Assembly: GCA_038198775.1 (NCBI GenBank)
Contig: JBBPZV010000039.1
Span: 1 to 64,000, forward strand
DNA length: 64,000 bases
Reading direction: 5' to 3'
Source of the DNA: JACCYJ01 sp038198775
GTDB lineage: Bacteria > Actinomycetota > Actinomycetes > Propionibacteriales > Nocardioidaceae
In this document: one piece after another, positions 54,785-63,008 of the stretch
How the letters are laid out: every line of letters starts with the position of its first letter
Numbering within the stretch: position 1 is the stretch's first letter
Notes under the pieces: model-generated
What the model was told of the DNA's origin: nothing
The model's input: only the letters and a program-made list of their open reading frames with translations
The model's database searches: none
Made by a program: the position numbers and the translations under genes

Positions 54785-54952
54785 TCAGGAGGTCAGCGCG
54801 GAGAAGAAGCGCAGCAGGGCATCGAAACCGTCGCGCAGCCAAATGCCCAGGCTGCGGACGACTCCGGCGAACGCGACCGGCTGGGTGAGCAGATAGAACA
54901 ACAAGAAGGCGATGATGAGGTAGGCGACCGTCTTCTTGATGGTGTCGGGCAC
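54785..54952 (-). CDS. 55-residue membrane protein preceding the PH-domain gene
   Basis: A 55-residue protein, VPDTIKKTVAYLIIAFLLFY followed by LLTQPVAFAGVVRSLGIWLR and a Phe/Leu-rich amphipathic C-terminus. It has one clear membrane segment. A GAGGACGG sequence precedes the GTG. It has the codon look of a real gene and is 11 bases upstream of the PH-domain gene, so the two are likely cotranscribed and may interact in the membrane. I recall similar short proteins beside YdbS-like genes in other actinobacteria, but cannot verify this here. Confidence 0.75.
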   Translation of the reverse strand: MPDTIKKTVAYLIIAFLLFYLLTQPVAFAGVVRSLGIWLRDGFDALLRFFSALTS

Positions 54953-55157
54953 CCGTCCTCCTCACCAGCTCGTCGACGGCTCGGCACCCCGGACGTACGC
55001 CGCCTTCCCCTGTGTAACCCACCGGTGGTTCCTGGCATGGCAGGCGCGCCGGACACCGCGGAAGCCGATCAGGTGTGAACCGGGCGGCCCGGGGGTAGAC
55101 ACCGCCCGTAGTTGGTTGCAGGCTCTACCGGACGTTCCGGCTGCGAAGGGACAACGC

Positions 55158-56672
55158 ATGAGCAAGTCAGCTAGCGGCGGGGTGGAGATGGGACGCATCA
55201 CCACCGACATCCCGGCTCGGCTCGACCGCCTTCCGTGGGTGCGGTGGCACTGGCTGATCGTGATCGGCCTCGGCACCGTGTGGATCCTCGACGGGCTCGA
55301 GGTCACGATCGTCGGCTCGCTGTCCGAGGTGCTGAAGTCGCCGGCCAGCAAGGGCGGACTCGGCCTTGGCTCGTTCGGGGTCGGGTTCGCAGGTGCCGCC
55401 TACGTCGCCGGCGCCTGCGTGGGTGCGCTGCTGTTTGGGCAGCTGACCGACCGTTTCGGCCGCAAGAAGCTGTTCATGATCACGCTGGGCGTCTACCTCG
55501 TCGGAACCGTGCTGACCGCGTTCTCGATCAACCCGACCTGGTACTACATCTTCCGCGCGATCACCGGGGCCGGCATCGGTGGTGAGTACGCGGCGATCAA
55601 CTCCGCCATCGACGAGCTCATCCCGGCGCGCTTTCGCGGACGGGTCGACCTGGCCATCAACGGCTCGTTCTGGGTGGGAGCCGCAGCCGGCGCGCTGATA
55701 ACGATCCCGTTGCTCGACCCCAAGCTCTTCGACCCGGAGTTCGGCTGGCGGTTCTCGTTCGGTCTCGGCGCCATCCTCGGGCTCGGCATCCTGCTAGTGC
55801 GGCGCAACGTCCCGGAGAGCCCCCGCTGGCTGTTCATCCACGGCCGCGAGGACGAGGGTGACGAGGTGGTGCGCGGGATAGAGGAGACCGTCCAGGACGA
55901 GGCAGGAGACGGGCTGGCGGAGACCCACGACACGATCACGATCCGCCAGCGGCACACGATCGGGCTGCCCCTGATCGCCAAGACGGTCTTCACCTTGTAT
56001 CCACGGCGGACCATCTTGTGCTTCTCGCTGTTCGTGGGGCAGGCGTTCTTGTACAACGCCTTCTTCTTCACCTACGGTGACACGCTCACCTCGTTCATGG
56101 GCGTGAAGACCGTCGGGTGGTACCTCGCCCTGTTCGCGGCGAGCAACTTCCTCGGGGCGCTGCTGCTCGGCCCGCTGTTCGACACGGTCGGCAGGATCCC
56201 GATGATATCCGGGACGTACATCCTCAGCGGGGCTCTGCTCGGGATCGCTGGGTTCGTGCTGGGCGACCTGTCCGCGACGACGCTGACGGCCTTCGGCATG
56301 GTCATCTTCTTCTTCGCCTCCGCCGGCGCCAGCTCCGCGTACCTGACCGCCAGCGAGGTCTTCCCGATGGAGACCCGCGCGCTGTGCATCGCGTTCTTCT
56401 ATGCGATCGGCACGGCGGCCGGAGGTATCGCCGGGCCGCTGCTGTTCGGCAAGCTCATCGCCGACGCAACCGCCAAGGGCGGGGACATCACCGCGATCGC
56501 CTTCGGCTACTATCTCGGTGCCGTGCTGATGATCGGCGGTGGGATAGTGGCGGCGTTCTTGGGCGTCAAGGCCGAACGCCAGTCGCTGGAGAGCATCGCC
56601 ACGCCGCTGACCGCCGAGGACGCGCTCGACGACTCCGGCCCGGCCGACTCACGTCAACCCACCCCCGCCTGA
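55158..56672 (+). CDS. MFS transporter, sugar-porter type
   Basis: A 504-residue transporter with twelve predicted membrane segments. The loop 2-3 motif is GQLTDRFGRKKLF, and IPARFRGRVDLAINGSFWVG, NVPESPRWLFIHGREDEG and SAYLTASEVFPMETRAL are the sugar-porter and metabolite:H+ symporter landmarks. The central cytoplasmic loop is charged (DEGDEVVRGIEETVQDEAG). ATG 55158 follows GAAGGGAC; a second ATG (MGRITTDIPARL) is a possible start. The substrate is unknown. The 205-base gap to the small membrane protein gene holds the divergent promoters. Confidence 0.92.
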   Translation: MSKSASGGVEMGRITTDIPARLDRLPWVRWHWLIVIGLGTVWILDGLEVTIVGSLSEVLKSPASKGGLGLGSFGVGFAGAAYVAGACVGALLFGQLTDRFGRKKLFMITLGVYLVGTVLTAFSINPTWYYIFRAITGAGIGGEYAAINSAIDELIPARFRGRVDLAINGSFWVGAAAGALITIPLLDPKLFDPEFGWRFSFGLGAILGLGILLVRRNVPESPRWLFIHGREDEGDEVVRGIEETVQDEAGDGLAETHDTITIRQRHTIGLPLIAKTVFTLYPRRTILCFSLFVGQAFLYNAFFFTYGDTLTSFMGVKTVGWYLALFAASNFLGALLLGPLFDTVGRIPMISGTYILSGALLGIAGFVLGDLSATTLTAFGMVIFFFASAGASSAYLTASEVFPMETRALCIAFFYAIGTAAGGIAGPLLFGKLIADATAKGGDITAIAFGYYLGAVLMIGGGIVAAFLGVKAERQSLESIATPLTAEDALDDSGPADSRQPTPA

Positions 56673-56693
56673 GCGGGGAGAGAAGAGGGCTCG

Positions 56694-56939
56694 ATGCCGA
56701 TGCCACCGCCGAACCCGAGCGAGCAGCGATCAAAGGGCCCGGGCAACCCGCGCCGGCGCCGAGAGGTGGAGCAGATGGCCCGCGCGCTGCGCGACCAGGG
56801 ACCGGCAGATGCCGAGACGCTCAAACGCCTCGTCGGCGGGGCGTACTGGGAGCAGGACCGCTTCGACAAGGCACTCGAGTTCGCCACCTCGAAGTCACTG
56901 GTCGCGCGGGAGCCCGACGGGCGCTACCGCACTCCCTGA
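56694..56939 (+). CDS. Small conserved actinobacterial protein
   Basis: An 81-residue, charged, probably soluble protein. The first 30 residues are Pro/Arg-rich (PPPNPSEQRSKGPGNPRRRR); the rest is helical and reads as a small winged-helix-like unit (DAETLKRLVGGAYWEQDRFD, KALEFATSKSLVAREPDGRY). It follows the MFS gene by 21 bases and its last 16 bases overlap the convergent meaB. Function unknown. Confidence 0.72.
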   Translation: MPMPPPNPSEQRSKGPGNPRRRREVEQMARALRDQGPADAETLKRLVGGAYWEQDRFDKALEFATSKSLVAREPDGRYRTP

Positions 56940-57928
56940 TCGGCGCCGGTGCCCTCGATGACGGCGATGAGCTGGTCGGCGGCGGCGTAGGGGTCACACA
57001 CCCCCTCGATGACGCTGCCAGCCAGCTCGTCGAGAAGGGCGTGGCCGTGGAGGTCGGCGACGCGTTCTCGCAGGGTGGTCACCGCGATCGTCTCGATCTC
57101 GCTGCGGATGCGCCCGGTCCGGCGCGCGGTCAGCTCCCCGGTCGACCCTGACCAGGCCAGATGGGCGCTGATCTTGGCGGCGAGGTCGTCGATGCCTTCG
57201 TCCTTGACGGCGACCGTCTTGATGATGGGCGGCCGCCAGCTTCCGCTGGGGCGGTCGGCCAACGCCAGCATGGAGCGCAGCTCTCGGCGCAACTGGTCGG
57301 AACCGTCGCGGTCGGCCTTGTTGATCGCGTAGATGTCGCCGACCTCGAGGAGGCCGGCCTTGGCGGCCTGTATCCCGTCACCCATGCCCGGGGAGAGCAG
57401 CACCACCGTGGTGTCGGCGAGCCCGGCGACCTCGACCTCGGACTGCCCGACCCCGACCGTCTCGACGAGGACGACGTCGCAGCCGGCGGCGTCGAGGACC
57501 CGCACGGCCTGCGGCGTGGCCCAGGCGAGTCCACCGAGATGCCCTCGACTGGCCATGGACCGGATGAAGACGTCGGGGTCGGTGGCGTGGTCCTGCATCC
57601 GCACCCGGTCCCCGAGCAGGGCGCCGCCGGAGAAAGGCGACGACGGGTCGACGGCCAGCACCCCGACGCGCTTGCCGGTTGCTCGCAGCGCGGTGACCAA
57701 CGCCGAGGTCGTGGTCGACTTGCCGACGCCAGGAGAGCCGGTGATCCCGACCACTTGGGCGTTGCCGGCATGTCCCATCAGGAGCTCGCTGACCTCCCGC
57801 AACTGCGGTGAGGCATCCTCCACCAAGGAGACCAGCCGGGCGACGGCGCGTGCCTCTCCGACAAGCGCCCGCTCGACCAGTTCGGGAACGGCGCCGTCGC
57901 GGCGAGTGTGCTGCGGTGCCCGCGTCAC
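56924..57928 (-). CDS. meaB: MeaB-type G-protein chaperone of B12-dependent mutases
   Basis: A 334-residue P-loop GTPase (ArgK/MeaB) that gates cobalamin loading and protects methylmalonyl- or isobutyryl-CoA mutase. P-loop VGITGSPGVGKSTTTSALV, switch region AVDPSSPFSGGALLGDRVRM, base-recognition YAINKADRDGSD, and DVVLVETVGVGQSEVEVAG. GTG 57928 overlaps the thiolase stop by 4 bases (GTGA). Probable partner is the icmA product encoded 10 kb away, or a methylmalonyl-CoA mutase elsewhere. Confidence 0.95.
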   Translation of the reverse strand: MTRAPQHTRRDGAVPELVERALVGEARAVARLVSLVEDASPQLREVSELLMGHAGNAQVVGITGSPGVGKSTTTSALVTALRATGKRVGVLAVDPSSPFSGGALLGDRVRMQDHATDPDVFIRSMASRGHLGGLAWATPQAVRVLDAAGCDVVLVETVGVGQSEVEVAGLADTTVVLLSPGMGDGIQAAKAGLLEVGDIYAINKADRDGSDQLRRELRSMLALADRPSGSWRPPIIKTVAVKDEGIDDLAAKISAHLAWSGSTGELTARRTGRIRSEIETIAVTTLRERVADLHGHALLDELAGSVIEGVCDPYAAADQLIAVIEGTGADQGVR

Positions 57929-59115
57929 CGCCTCGGTACGCGCAAGATCAGCGCGTCGCCTTGGCCACCGCCCCCGCACAGCGCGGCGGCGCCGACGCCG
58001 CCGCCGCGGCGCTGCAGCTCCAGCACAAGGTGCAGCACAACCCGCGCCCCGCTCATGCCGATCGGGTGGCCGAGCGAGACCGCGCCGCCGTTGACGTTGA
58101 CGCGGTCGGGGTCCAGCCCCAGCTCCCTAGTGCTGGCGATGCCGACCGCGGCGAACGCCTCATTGATCTCGACGAGGTCGAGGTCGGTGGGCGCGATGCC
58201 CTCCTTGGCGCACGCCGCGGCAATCGCCCGGGCGGGCTGCAGCTGCAGCGAGGAGTCCGGTCCGGCCACCATGCCGGAGGGGCCGATCTCGGCGAGCCAC
58301 GGAAGGCCGAGGTCGGTTGCCTTGGCCTTGCTCGTGACGACGACCGCGCAACCACCGTCGGAGATCTGGGAGGCCGAACCGGCGGTGATGGTGCCTTCGG
58401 TGTCGAACGCCGGACGCAACCGCGCCAGCGTCTCGGTCGAAGTGTCCCCGCGGACGCCCTCGTCCTCTCGGACCCAGGTGGACTCCCCGCGCCGGCTCGG
58501 AACCTCCACCGGGATGACCTCGTCGTCAAAGACGCCGTTCTTCCAGCCCTCGGCGGCGCGCTGGTGGGACCGCGCACTGAACGCGTCCTGCTCCTCCCGG
58601 CTGAGCCGGAACGACTCGGCGTTGCAGGTCTCGGTGAGCGCACCCATCGCCTGGGTGGTGAACGCATCCCACAAACCGTCGTGCGCCATCGAGTCGACCA
58701 GGGGTACGTCGCCGAACTTGAAGCCCTCCCGCGACTTGGGCAACAGGTGCGGTGCGTTGGTCATCGACTCCATCCCGCCGGCAACGATGATGTCGAAGTC
58801 ACCGGACCGGATCAGCGAGTCGGCGAGGGTGATCGCGTGGATGCCCGACAGGCAGACCTTGTTGACGTTGAGCGCTGGGACCGTCATCGGGATCCCCGCC
58901 CTGGCCGCCGCCTGCCGCGCGGGGATCTGACCCGCCCCGGCCTGCAGGACCTGGCCCATGATGACGTACTGGACCTGCTCGGGGCCCACGCCCGCCCGCT
59001 CCAGCGCTGCGGCGATCGCTTGCCCCCCGAGGTCGGCACCGGAGAAGCTCTTGAGCCCGCCCAGCAGGCGGCCGATCGGCGTTCGGGCGCCGGCCACGAT
59101 CACGGACTCGGTCAT
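57925..59115 (-). CDS. Acetyl-CoA C-acetyltransferase (thiolase)
   Basis: A 396-residue thiolase joining two acetyl-CoA to acetoacetyl-CoA or running in reverse. The nucleophile Cys is in NVNKVCLSGIHAIT, the His in LGHPIGMSGARVV and the second Cys in AALCGGGGQGDAL; NEAFAAV is also intact. The ATG at 59115 has a strong ribosome site (AAGGAGG). It heads the thiolase-meaB unit and faces away from the epimerase and ccr genes. With a dehydrogenase and crotonase it would supply crotonyl-CoA to Ccr. Confidence 0.95.
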   Translation of the reverse strand: MTESVIVAGARTPIGRLLGGLKSFSGADLGGQAIAAALERAGVGPEQVQYVIMGQVLQAGAGQIPARQAAARAGIPMTVPALNVNKVCLSGIHAITLADSLIRSGDFDIIVAGGMESMTNAPHLLPKSREGFKFGDVPLVDSMAHDGLWDAFTTQAMGALTETCNAESFRLSREEQDAFSARSHQRAAEGWKNGVFDDEVIPVEVPSRRGESTWVREDEGVRGDTSTETLARLRPAFDTEGTITAGSASQISDGGCAVVVTSKAKATDLGLPWLAEIGPSGMVAGPDSSLQLQPARAIAAACAKEGIAPTDLDLVEINEAFAAVGIASTRELGLDPDRVNVNGGAVSLGHPIGMSGARVVLHLVLELQRRGGGVGAAALCGGGGQGDALILRVPRR

Positions 59116-59218
59116 GGCATCCTCCTTGCTCCCGGCAGCCACCGAGCCAGCCTACCGAGTACCCGCCGGGCCACCACCCGGCTGACCCGTTCGGCACGGA
59201 CCAGGAGACGATGACCCC

Positions 59219-59665
59219 ATGTCGGTGCCCGACGACTCACAGCCCACCTTGGTGCTCACCGCGCTCGACCACGTCGGAATCGCCGTCCCCGACCTCGACG
59301 AGGCGCTGGCGTTCTATGCCAAGACCTTCGACCTGGTGCCGGTGCACGAGGAGGTCAACGAGGAGCAGGGGATCCGCGAGGCCATGCTGGCGGTGGGCAG
59401 CTCCGACACCCGTCTCCAGCTGATGGCGCCGCTCAGCGAGGACTCCCCGCTGGCCGCCTTCCTCTCGCGGCGCGGCCAGGGCATCCAGCAGCTCGCGTAC
59501 CGCGTCGCCGACATCGACGCCGCCTCGGAGCTGCTGCGCTCGCGCGGGCTTCGGCTGCTCTATGACCAGCCGAAGCGCGGTACCCAGGGCAGCCGGATCA
59601 ACTTCGTCCATCCAAAGGACGCCGGTGGCGTGCTCGTGGAACTGGTGGAACCGGCGCCAGGATAG
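59219..59665 (+). CDS. mce: Methylmalonyl-CoA epimerase
   Basis: A 148-residue VOC-fold protein that interconverts (2R)- and (2S)-methylmalonyl-CoA. Metal ligands expected from the family: His in TALDHVGIAVPDL, Gln in TRLQLMAPLSEDSP, and the terminal Glu in GGVLVELVEP. The third ligand, usually a His-His pair before the strand, reads GIQQLAYRVADID, so Gln takes that place. The catalytic glutamate near EEVNEEQG is present. It precedes ccr by 28 bases. Confidence 0.88.
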   Translation: MSVPDDSQPTLVLTALDHVGIAVPDLDEALAFYAKTFDLVPVHEEVNEEQGIREAMLAVGSSDTRLQLMAPLSEDSPLAAFLSRRGQGIQQLAYRVADIDAASELLRSRGLRLLYDQPKRGTQGSRINFVHPKDAGGVLVELVEPAPG

Positions 59666-59693
59666 CCTCGCGCCACCGCCGCAGAGAAGGGTC

Positions 59694-61037
59694 GTGCAGG
59701 TGGAGGAGATCCGCGCCGCCGTGCTCGCCGGGGACACCTCGGCCGCCGAGTTCGCCCAGCTTGCGATACCGGCCAGCTACTGCGGGGTGACCGTTCACAA
59801 GGACGAGGTGGCGATGTTCGACGGGCTGCGCCCGGGTGACAAGGACCCCCGCAAGAGCCTGCACGTCGACGAGGTCCCGGTTCCCGAGGTCGGACCCGGG
59901 GAGGCGCTGGTCGCGGTGATGGCGAGCGCGATCAACTACAACACGGTGTGGACGGCGATCTTCGAACCGGTGTCGACCTTCGGCTTTCTGGAGCGGTACG
60001 GCCAGACGTCGCCGCTGGCCCGGCGGCACGACCTGCCGTACCACGTCGTCGGCTCGGACCTCGCCGGTGTCGTGCTGCGCACCGGCGTCGGGGTCCACGC
60101 CTGGGCGCCGGGCGACGAGGTCGTCGCACACTGCCTCTCGGTGGAGCTCGAACGCCCGGAGGGGCACAACGACACGATGTTGGACCCCGAGCAGCGGATC
60201 TGGGGCTTCGAGACCAACTTCGGCGGGTTGGCCGAGCTTGCACTGGTCAAGGCCAACCAGCTGATGCCGAAACCGGCGCACCTGACGTGGGAGGAGGCCG
60301 CCTGCCCGGGACTGGTCAACTCCACCGCCTATCGCCAGCTGGTCTCGCGCAACGGTGCGGGCATGAAGCAGGGCGACGTGGTGCTGGTCTGGGGCGCCTC
60401 GGGGGGTCTGGGCTCGTACGCCACCCAGCTGGCGCTGAACGGCGGGGCGACGCCGGTCTGCGTCGTCTCCTCGCAGCACAAGGCCGAGCTGTGCCGGGCA
60501 ATGGGCGCCGAGCTCATCATCGACAGGGCGGCGGAGGCGTACCGCTTCTGGTCGGACGAAGACACCCAAGACCCCTCGGAGTGGCGTCGGCTGGGCAACA
60601 AGATCCGCGAGCTCACCGGCGGCGACGACCCCGACATCGTGCTCGAACACCCAGGACGCGAGACCTTCGGAGCCAGCGTCTTCGTGACCCGGCGCGGCGG
60701 CACCATCGTCACCTGCGCGTCCACGTCGGGGTACTGGCACAGCTACGACAACCGCTACCTGTGGATGCAGCTGAAGCGGATCGTCGGCTCCCACTTCGCC
60801 AACTACCGGGAGGCGTGGGAGGCGAACCGGCTGATCGCCCGAGGCCGGATCCACCCGACGCTGTCCAAGACCTACCCGCTCGAGCTGGCCGGGGAGGCGG
60901 CGCGCGAGGTCCACCACAACCGGCATCAGGGCAAGGTGGGGGTACTCTGTCTCGCGCCGGAGGAGGGCCTCGGTGTCCGGGACCGGGACTTTCGCGAGGA
61001 GCACGAGGCAGCGATTCTGCGCTTCCGCGGCACCTGA
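59694..61037 (+). CDS. ccr: Crotonyl-CoA carboxylase/reductase
   Basis: A 447-residue enzyme of the MDR superfamily that reductively carboxylates crotonyl-CoA to (2S)-ethylmalonyl-CoA. CO2-pocket positions described for the Kitasatospora enzyme appear present: Asn81 in ASAINYNTVW, Phe172 and Glu173 in IWGFETNFGG, and probably His349 in GYWHSYDNRYLWM. The NADPH fingerprint is LVWGASGGLGSYATQLAL. GTG 59694 is used (GTG 59700 is an alternative). Its placement after mce supports an ethylmalonyl-CoA-related role, although ethylmalonyl-CoA mutase and mesaconyl enzymes are not in the window. Confidence 0.93.
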   Translation: MQVEEIRAAVLAGDTSAAEFAQLAIPASYCGVTVHKDEVAMFDGLRPGDKDPRKSLHVDEVPVPEVGPGEALVAVMASAINYNTVWTAIFEPVSTFGFLERYGQTSPLARRHDLPYHVVGSDLAGVVLRTGVGVHAWAPGDEVVAHCLSVELERPEGHNDTMLDPEQRIWGFETNFGGLAELALVKANQLMPKPAHLTWEEAACPGLVNSTAYRQLVSRNGAGMKQGDVVLVWGASGGLGSYATQLALNGGATPVCVVSSQHKAELCRAMGAELIIDRAAEAYRFWSDEDTQDPSEWRRLGNKIRELTGGDDPDIVLEHPGRETFGASVFVTRRGGTIVTCASTSGYWHSYDNRYLWMQLKRIVGSHFANYREAWEANRLIARGRIHPTLSKTYPLELAGEAAREVHHNRHQGKVGVLCLAPEEGLGVRDRDFREEHEAAILRFRGT

Positions 61038-61085
61038 GCCGGCACCGGCTCGCCGACCCTACGAACCTGCGGAGGAAACCGGACG

Positions 61086-62165
61086 ATGACCGACCAGCAG
61101 GGCCTGTCGATCTTTGAGCCCGGCCAGGCCGACGACGTCAACGAAGCACCCTCGTTCCCGCTGGTACGACGCGGCGGCTACGACCGCGACGCGGTGGACG
61201 CCTTCGCCCGGGAATCCGAGGCGGCGCTGACGGCCGCGCGCGAGGAGGCGGCTGCTGCTGCCACCCGGGCCGCAGAGCTGCAGGAGCAGGCCGCGACGAT
61301 GTCGGCCCGGGTGGCCGAGGTGGAGAACCCCAGCTACACCGGCCTCGGGGGCCGAGCGGCCGAGCTGCTGGCGATCGCCGAGCAGCAGGCCGACGAGGTG
61401 GCCGGGCGGGCCCGGACCCAGGCAGAGCAGCTGTCCCGGCAGGCTCAGCTGGACGCCGAGTCGACCCGCGCCAACGCGGCCAAGCTGGCAGCCGACCTCC
61501 GAGACGAGCAGACCCAGCAGCTCGAGGCGGAGCGTGCTCGGGTCGTCAGCGAGGCCGAACAGGAACGGGCGACCGCCGTCGCCGAGGCCAAGGACGTCGT
61601 CGCGGCCGCACAGCGTGAGGCCGACCAGGTTCGGCTGGCTGCCCAACAGGAGTCCAACGGGCTGCGGACCACCGCGACGCGGGAGGCCGAGCGGACCCGG
61701 GCCGCCGCGGAGCGGGAGCTGGCCGACGCCCGCCGCGCGCTCGCGGTGGAGCGCGAACGCCTGACCACCGAGGCGGCCGAACAGCACTCGGCCGCGACGA
61801 ACGAGACCGCACGACTGGTGGCCGAGTCGGAGCAGCGGGCCCGCGAAGCCGATGAGCGGGCCGCGAAGGCCACCGCCGACGCGACCAAGCACCGCCGTGA
61901 CGCGCAGGCCGAAGCGGGCCGGGTCTTGACCCGCTCGCGCCGGGAGGCCGAGCAGACTCTCACGTCGGCGCGCCAGCAGGCGCAGCAGATGGTGGCGCAG
62001 GCAGCGGCCGACGTCGAGCGGCAGACGCAGAACGCCCGCGCCGAGCTCGACCACGTCCAGCGTCGCCGGGACGCCATCGTCGCCCAGCTGGCACAGCTGC
62101 GCGACGTCGCCGCGACCTTCCCCGACGGCACCACCGACGGGCAGGACGAGCCGGAGCCCGCGTAG
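61086..62165 (+). CDS. FilP/DivIVA-like coiled-coil filament protein
   Basis: A 359-residue, strongly charged protein that is almost wholly coiled coil from about residue 40 to 340, rich in Ala, Glu, Arg and Gln (AEQQADEVAGRARTQAEQLS, TREAERTRAAAERELADARR). The N-terminus has a DivIVA-like motif, FPLVRRGGYDRDAVDAFARE. FilP and Scy of Streptomyces, polar-growth scaffold proteins, have this build and lie beside mce, thiolase and meaB-like genes, the same neighbours as here. Intermediate-filament-like or cell-pole scaffolding is inferred from that. GGAGGAAAC precedes the ATG. Confidence 0.82.
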   Translation: MTDQQGLSIFEPGQADDVNEAPSFPLVRRGGYDRDAVDAFARESEAALTAAREEAAAAATRAAELQEQAATMSARVAEVENPSYTGLGGRAAELLAIAEQQADEVAGRARTQAEQLSRQAQLDAESTRANAAKLAADLRDEQTQQLEAERARVVSEAEQERATAVAEAKDVVAAAQREADQVRLAAQQESNGLRTTATREAERTRAAAERELADARRALAVERERLTTEAAEQHSAATNETARLVAESEQRAREADERAAKATADATKHRRDAQAEAGRVLTRSRREAEQTLTSARQQAQQMVAQAAADVERQTQNARAELDHVQRRRDAIVAQLAQLRDVAATFPDGTTDGQDEPEPA

Positions 62166-62223
62166 CCGGCCCGGGACCGGACCGTCGCAGCCGGCGAGTC
62201 CTCGCCGAGCTAGGAACGCATGG

Positions 62224-62238
62224 CGGGCGGATCGCCCG
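62224..62238. terminator. Candidate bidirectional terminator
   Basis: A short stem CGGGCG (62224-62229), loop GAT, CGCCCG (62233-62238) sits in the 98-base gap between convergent genes (filament protein rightward, hydrolase leftward). It lacks a clean T-run on either strand, so efficiency is uncertain. Confidence 0.4.
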
Positions 62239-62263
62239 ACGCTTGGGTTGCCCTGCGGGCGCC

Positions 62264-63007
62264 TCAGGCGTACGCGGACGTGTCCGCGGTCGCCATGGGG
62301 CCCGACCACGAGCGAGGTAGCGGCAGCGGAGTCTGCGGCGCGACCCGCGCGACGATCTCGTCCAGGACCCGCTCGGTGTGACCCACCCACAGATGCTTGG
62401 CCCCCTCGACGGCGACGACCGTGGCGCTCGGCACCGCGGCGAAGCGTTCGCGCGCCTGCTCGGGGCGCAGGTAGTCGTCGAGCTCGGGCACCAGTGCCAC
62501 GATCGGCTTGTTCACCCTCGCCCACCGGGCCAGACAGTCGTCACCGCAGCCACGCAGCGGCGGTGAGATCAAGATCGCCCCCTCGATCGTCTCGTCGAGC
62601 CCGTGCAGCAACGCCAGGTCGGTGCCGAACGACCATCCCACCAGCCAGATCCGCGGCAGGTCGGCGAACTCGGCGTACTCCAATGCCGCGGCCACGTCGT
62701 AGCGTTCGGCGTCGGCGCCGTCGAAAGAACCCTCACTCGTCCCCTGCATGCTGGTAGTGCCGCGGGTGTTGAATCGGAGCACCGCGATCCGGGCGAGCGC
62801 CGGCAACCGGAAGGCGGCCTTGCGGAACAGATGGCTGTCCATCATGCCGCCCTGTGTCGGCAGCGGGTGCAGGCACACGATCGTCGCCACCGGAGCCTGC
62901 GCCACGGGTGTCGCGAGCTCGGCGACCAGGCGCAGGCCGTCCGCGGTGTGCAGGGTCAGCGGCTCCCGCCGGGCGGGCAGGACCGAGCTGCCGCGGATCG
63001 GCTGCAC
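62264..63007 (-). CDS. Alpha/beta hydrolase
   Basis: A 247-residue hydrolase. The nucleophile elbow is LVGWSFGTDLA, with Asp in LVPELDDYLRP and His in EGAKHLWVGHTE. The oxyanion loop is IVCLHPLPTQGGMM. It belongs to the short dienelactone hydrolase-like set (RFNTRGTTSMQGTSEG). GTG 63007 lies 1 base after the stop of the 3-hydroxyacyl-CoA dehydrogenase gene, so the two are cotranscribed. A thioesterase role toward acyl-CoA is possible but unproven. Confidence 0.87.
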   Translation of the reverse strand: MQPIRGSSVLPARREPLTLHTADGLRLVAELATPVAQAPVATIVCLHPLPTQGGMMDSHLFRKAAFRLPALARIAVLRFNTRGTTSMQGTSEGSFDGADAERYDVAAALEYAEFADLPRIWLVGWSFGTDLALLHGLDETIEGAILISPPLRGCGDDCLARWARVNKPIVALVPELDDYLRPEQARERFAAVPSATVVAVEGAKHLWVGHTERVLDEIVARVAPQTPLPLPRSWSGPMATADTSAYA

Positions 63008-63008
63008 G

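Noticed and set aside
59694..61037. Plain quinone oxidoreductase/alcohol dehydrogenase identity for the MDR gene
   Set aside because: Length, the GFETNFGG segment and the Asn81 context fit crotonyl-CoA carboxylase/reductase far better.
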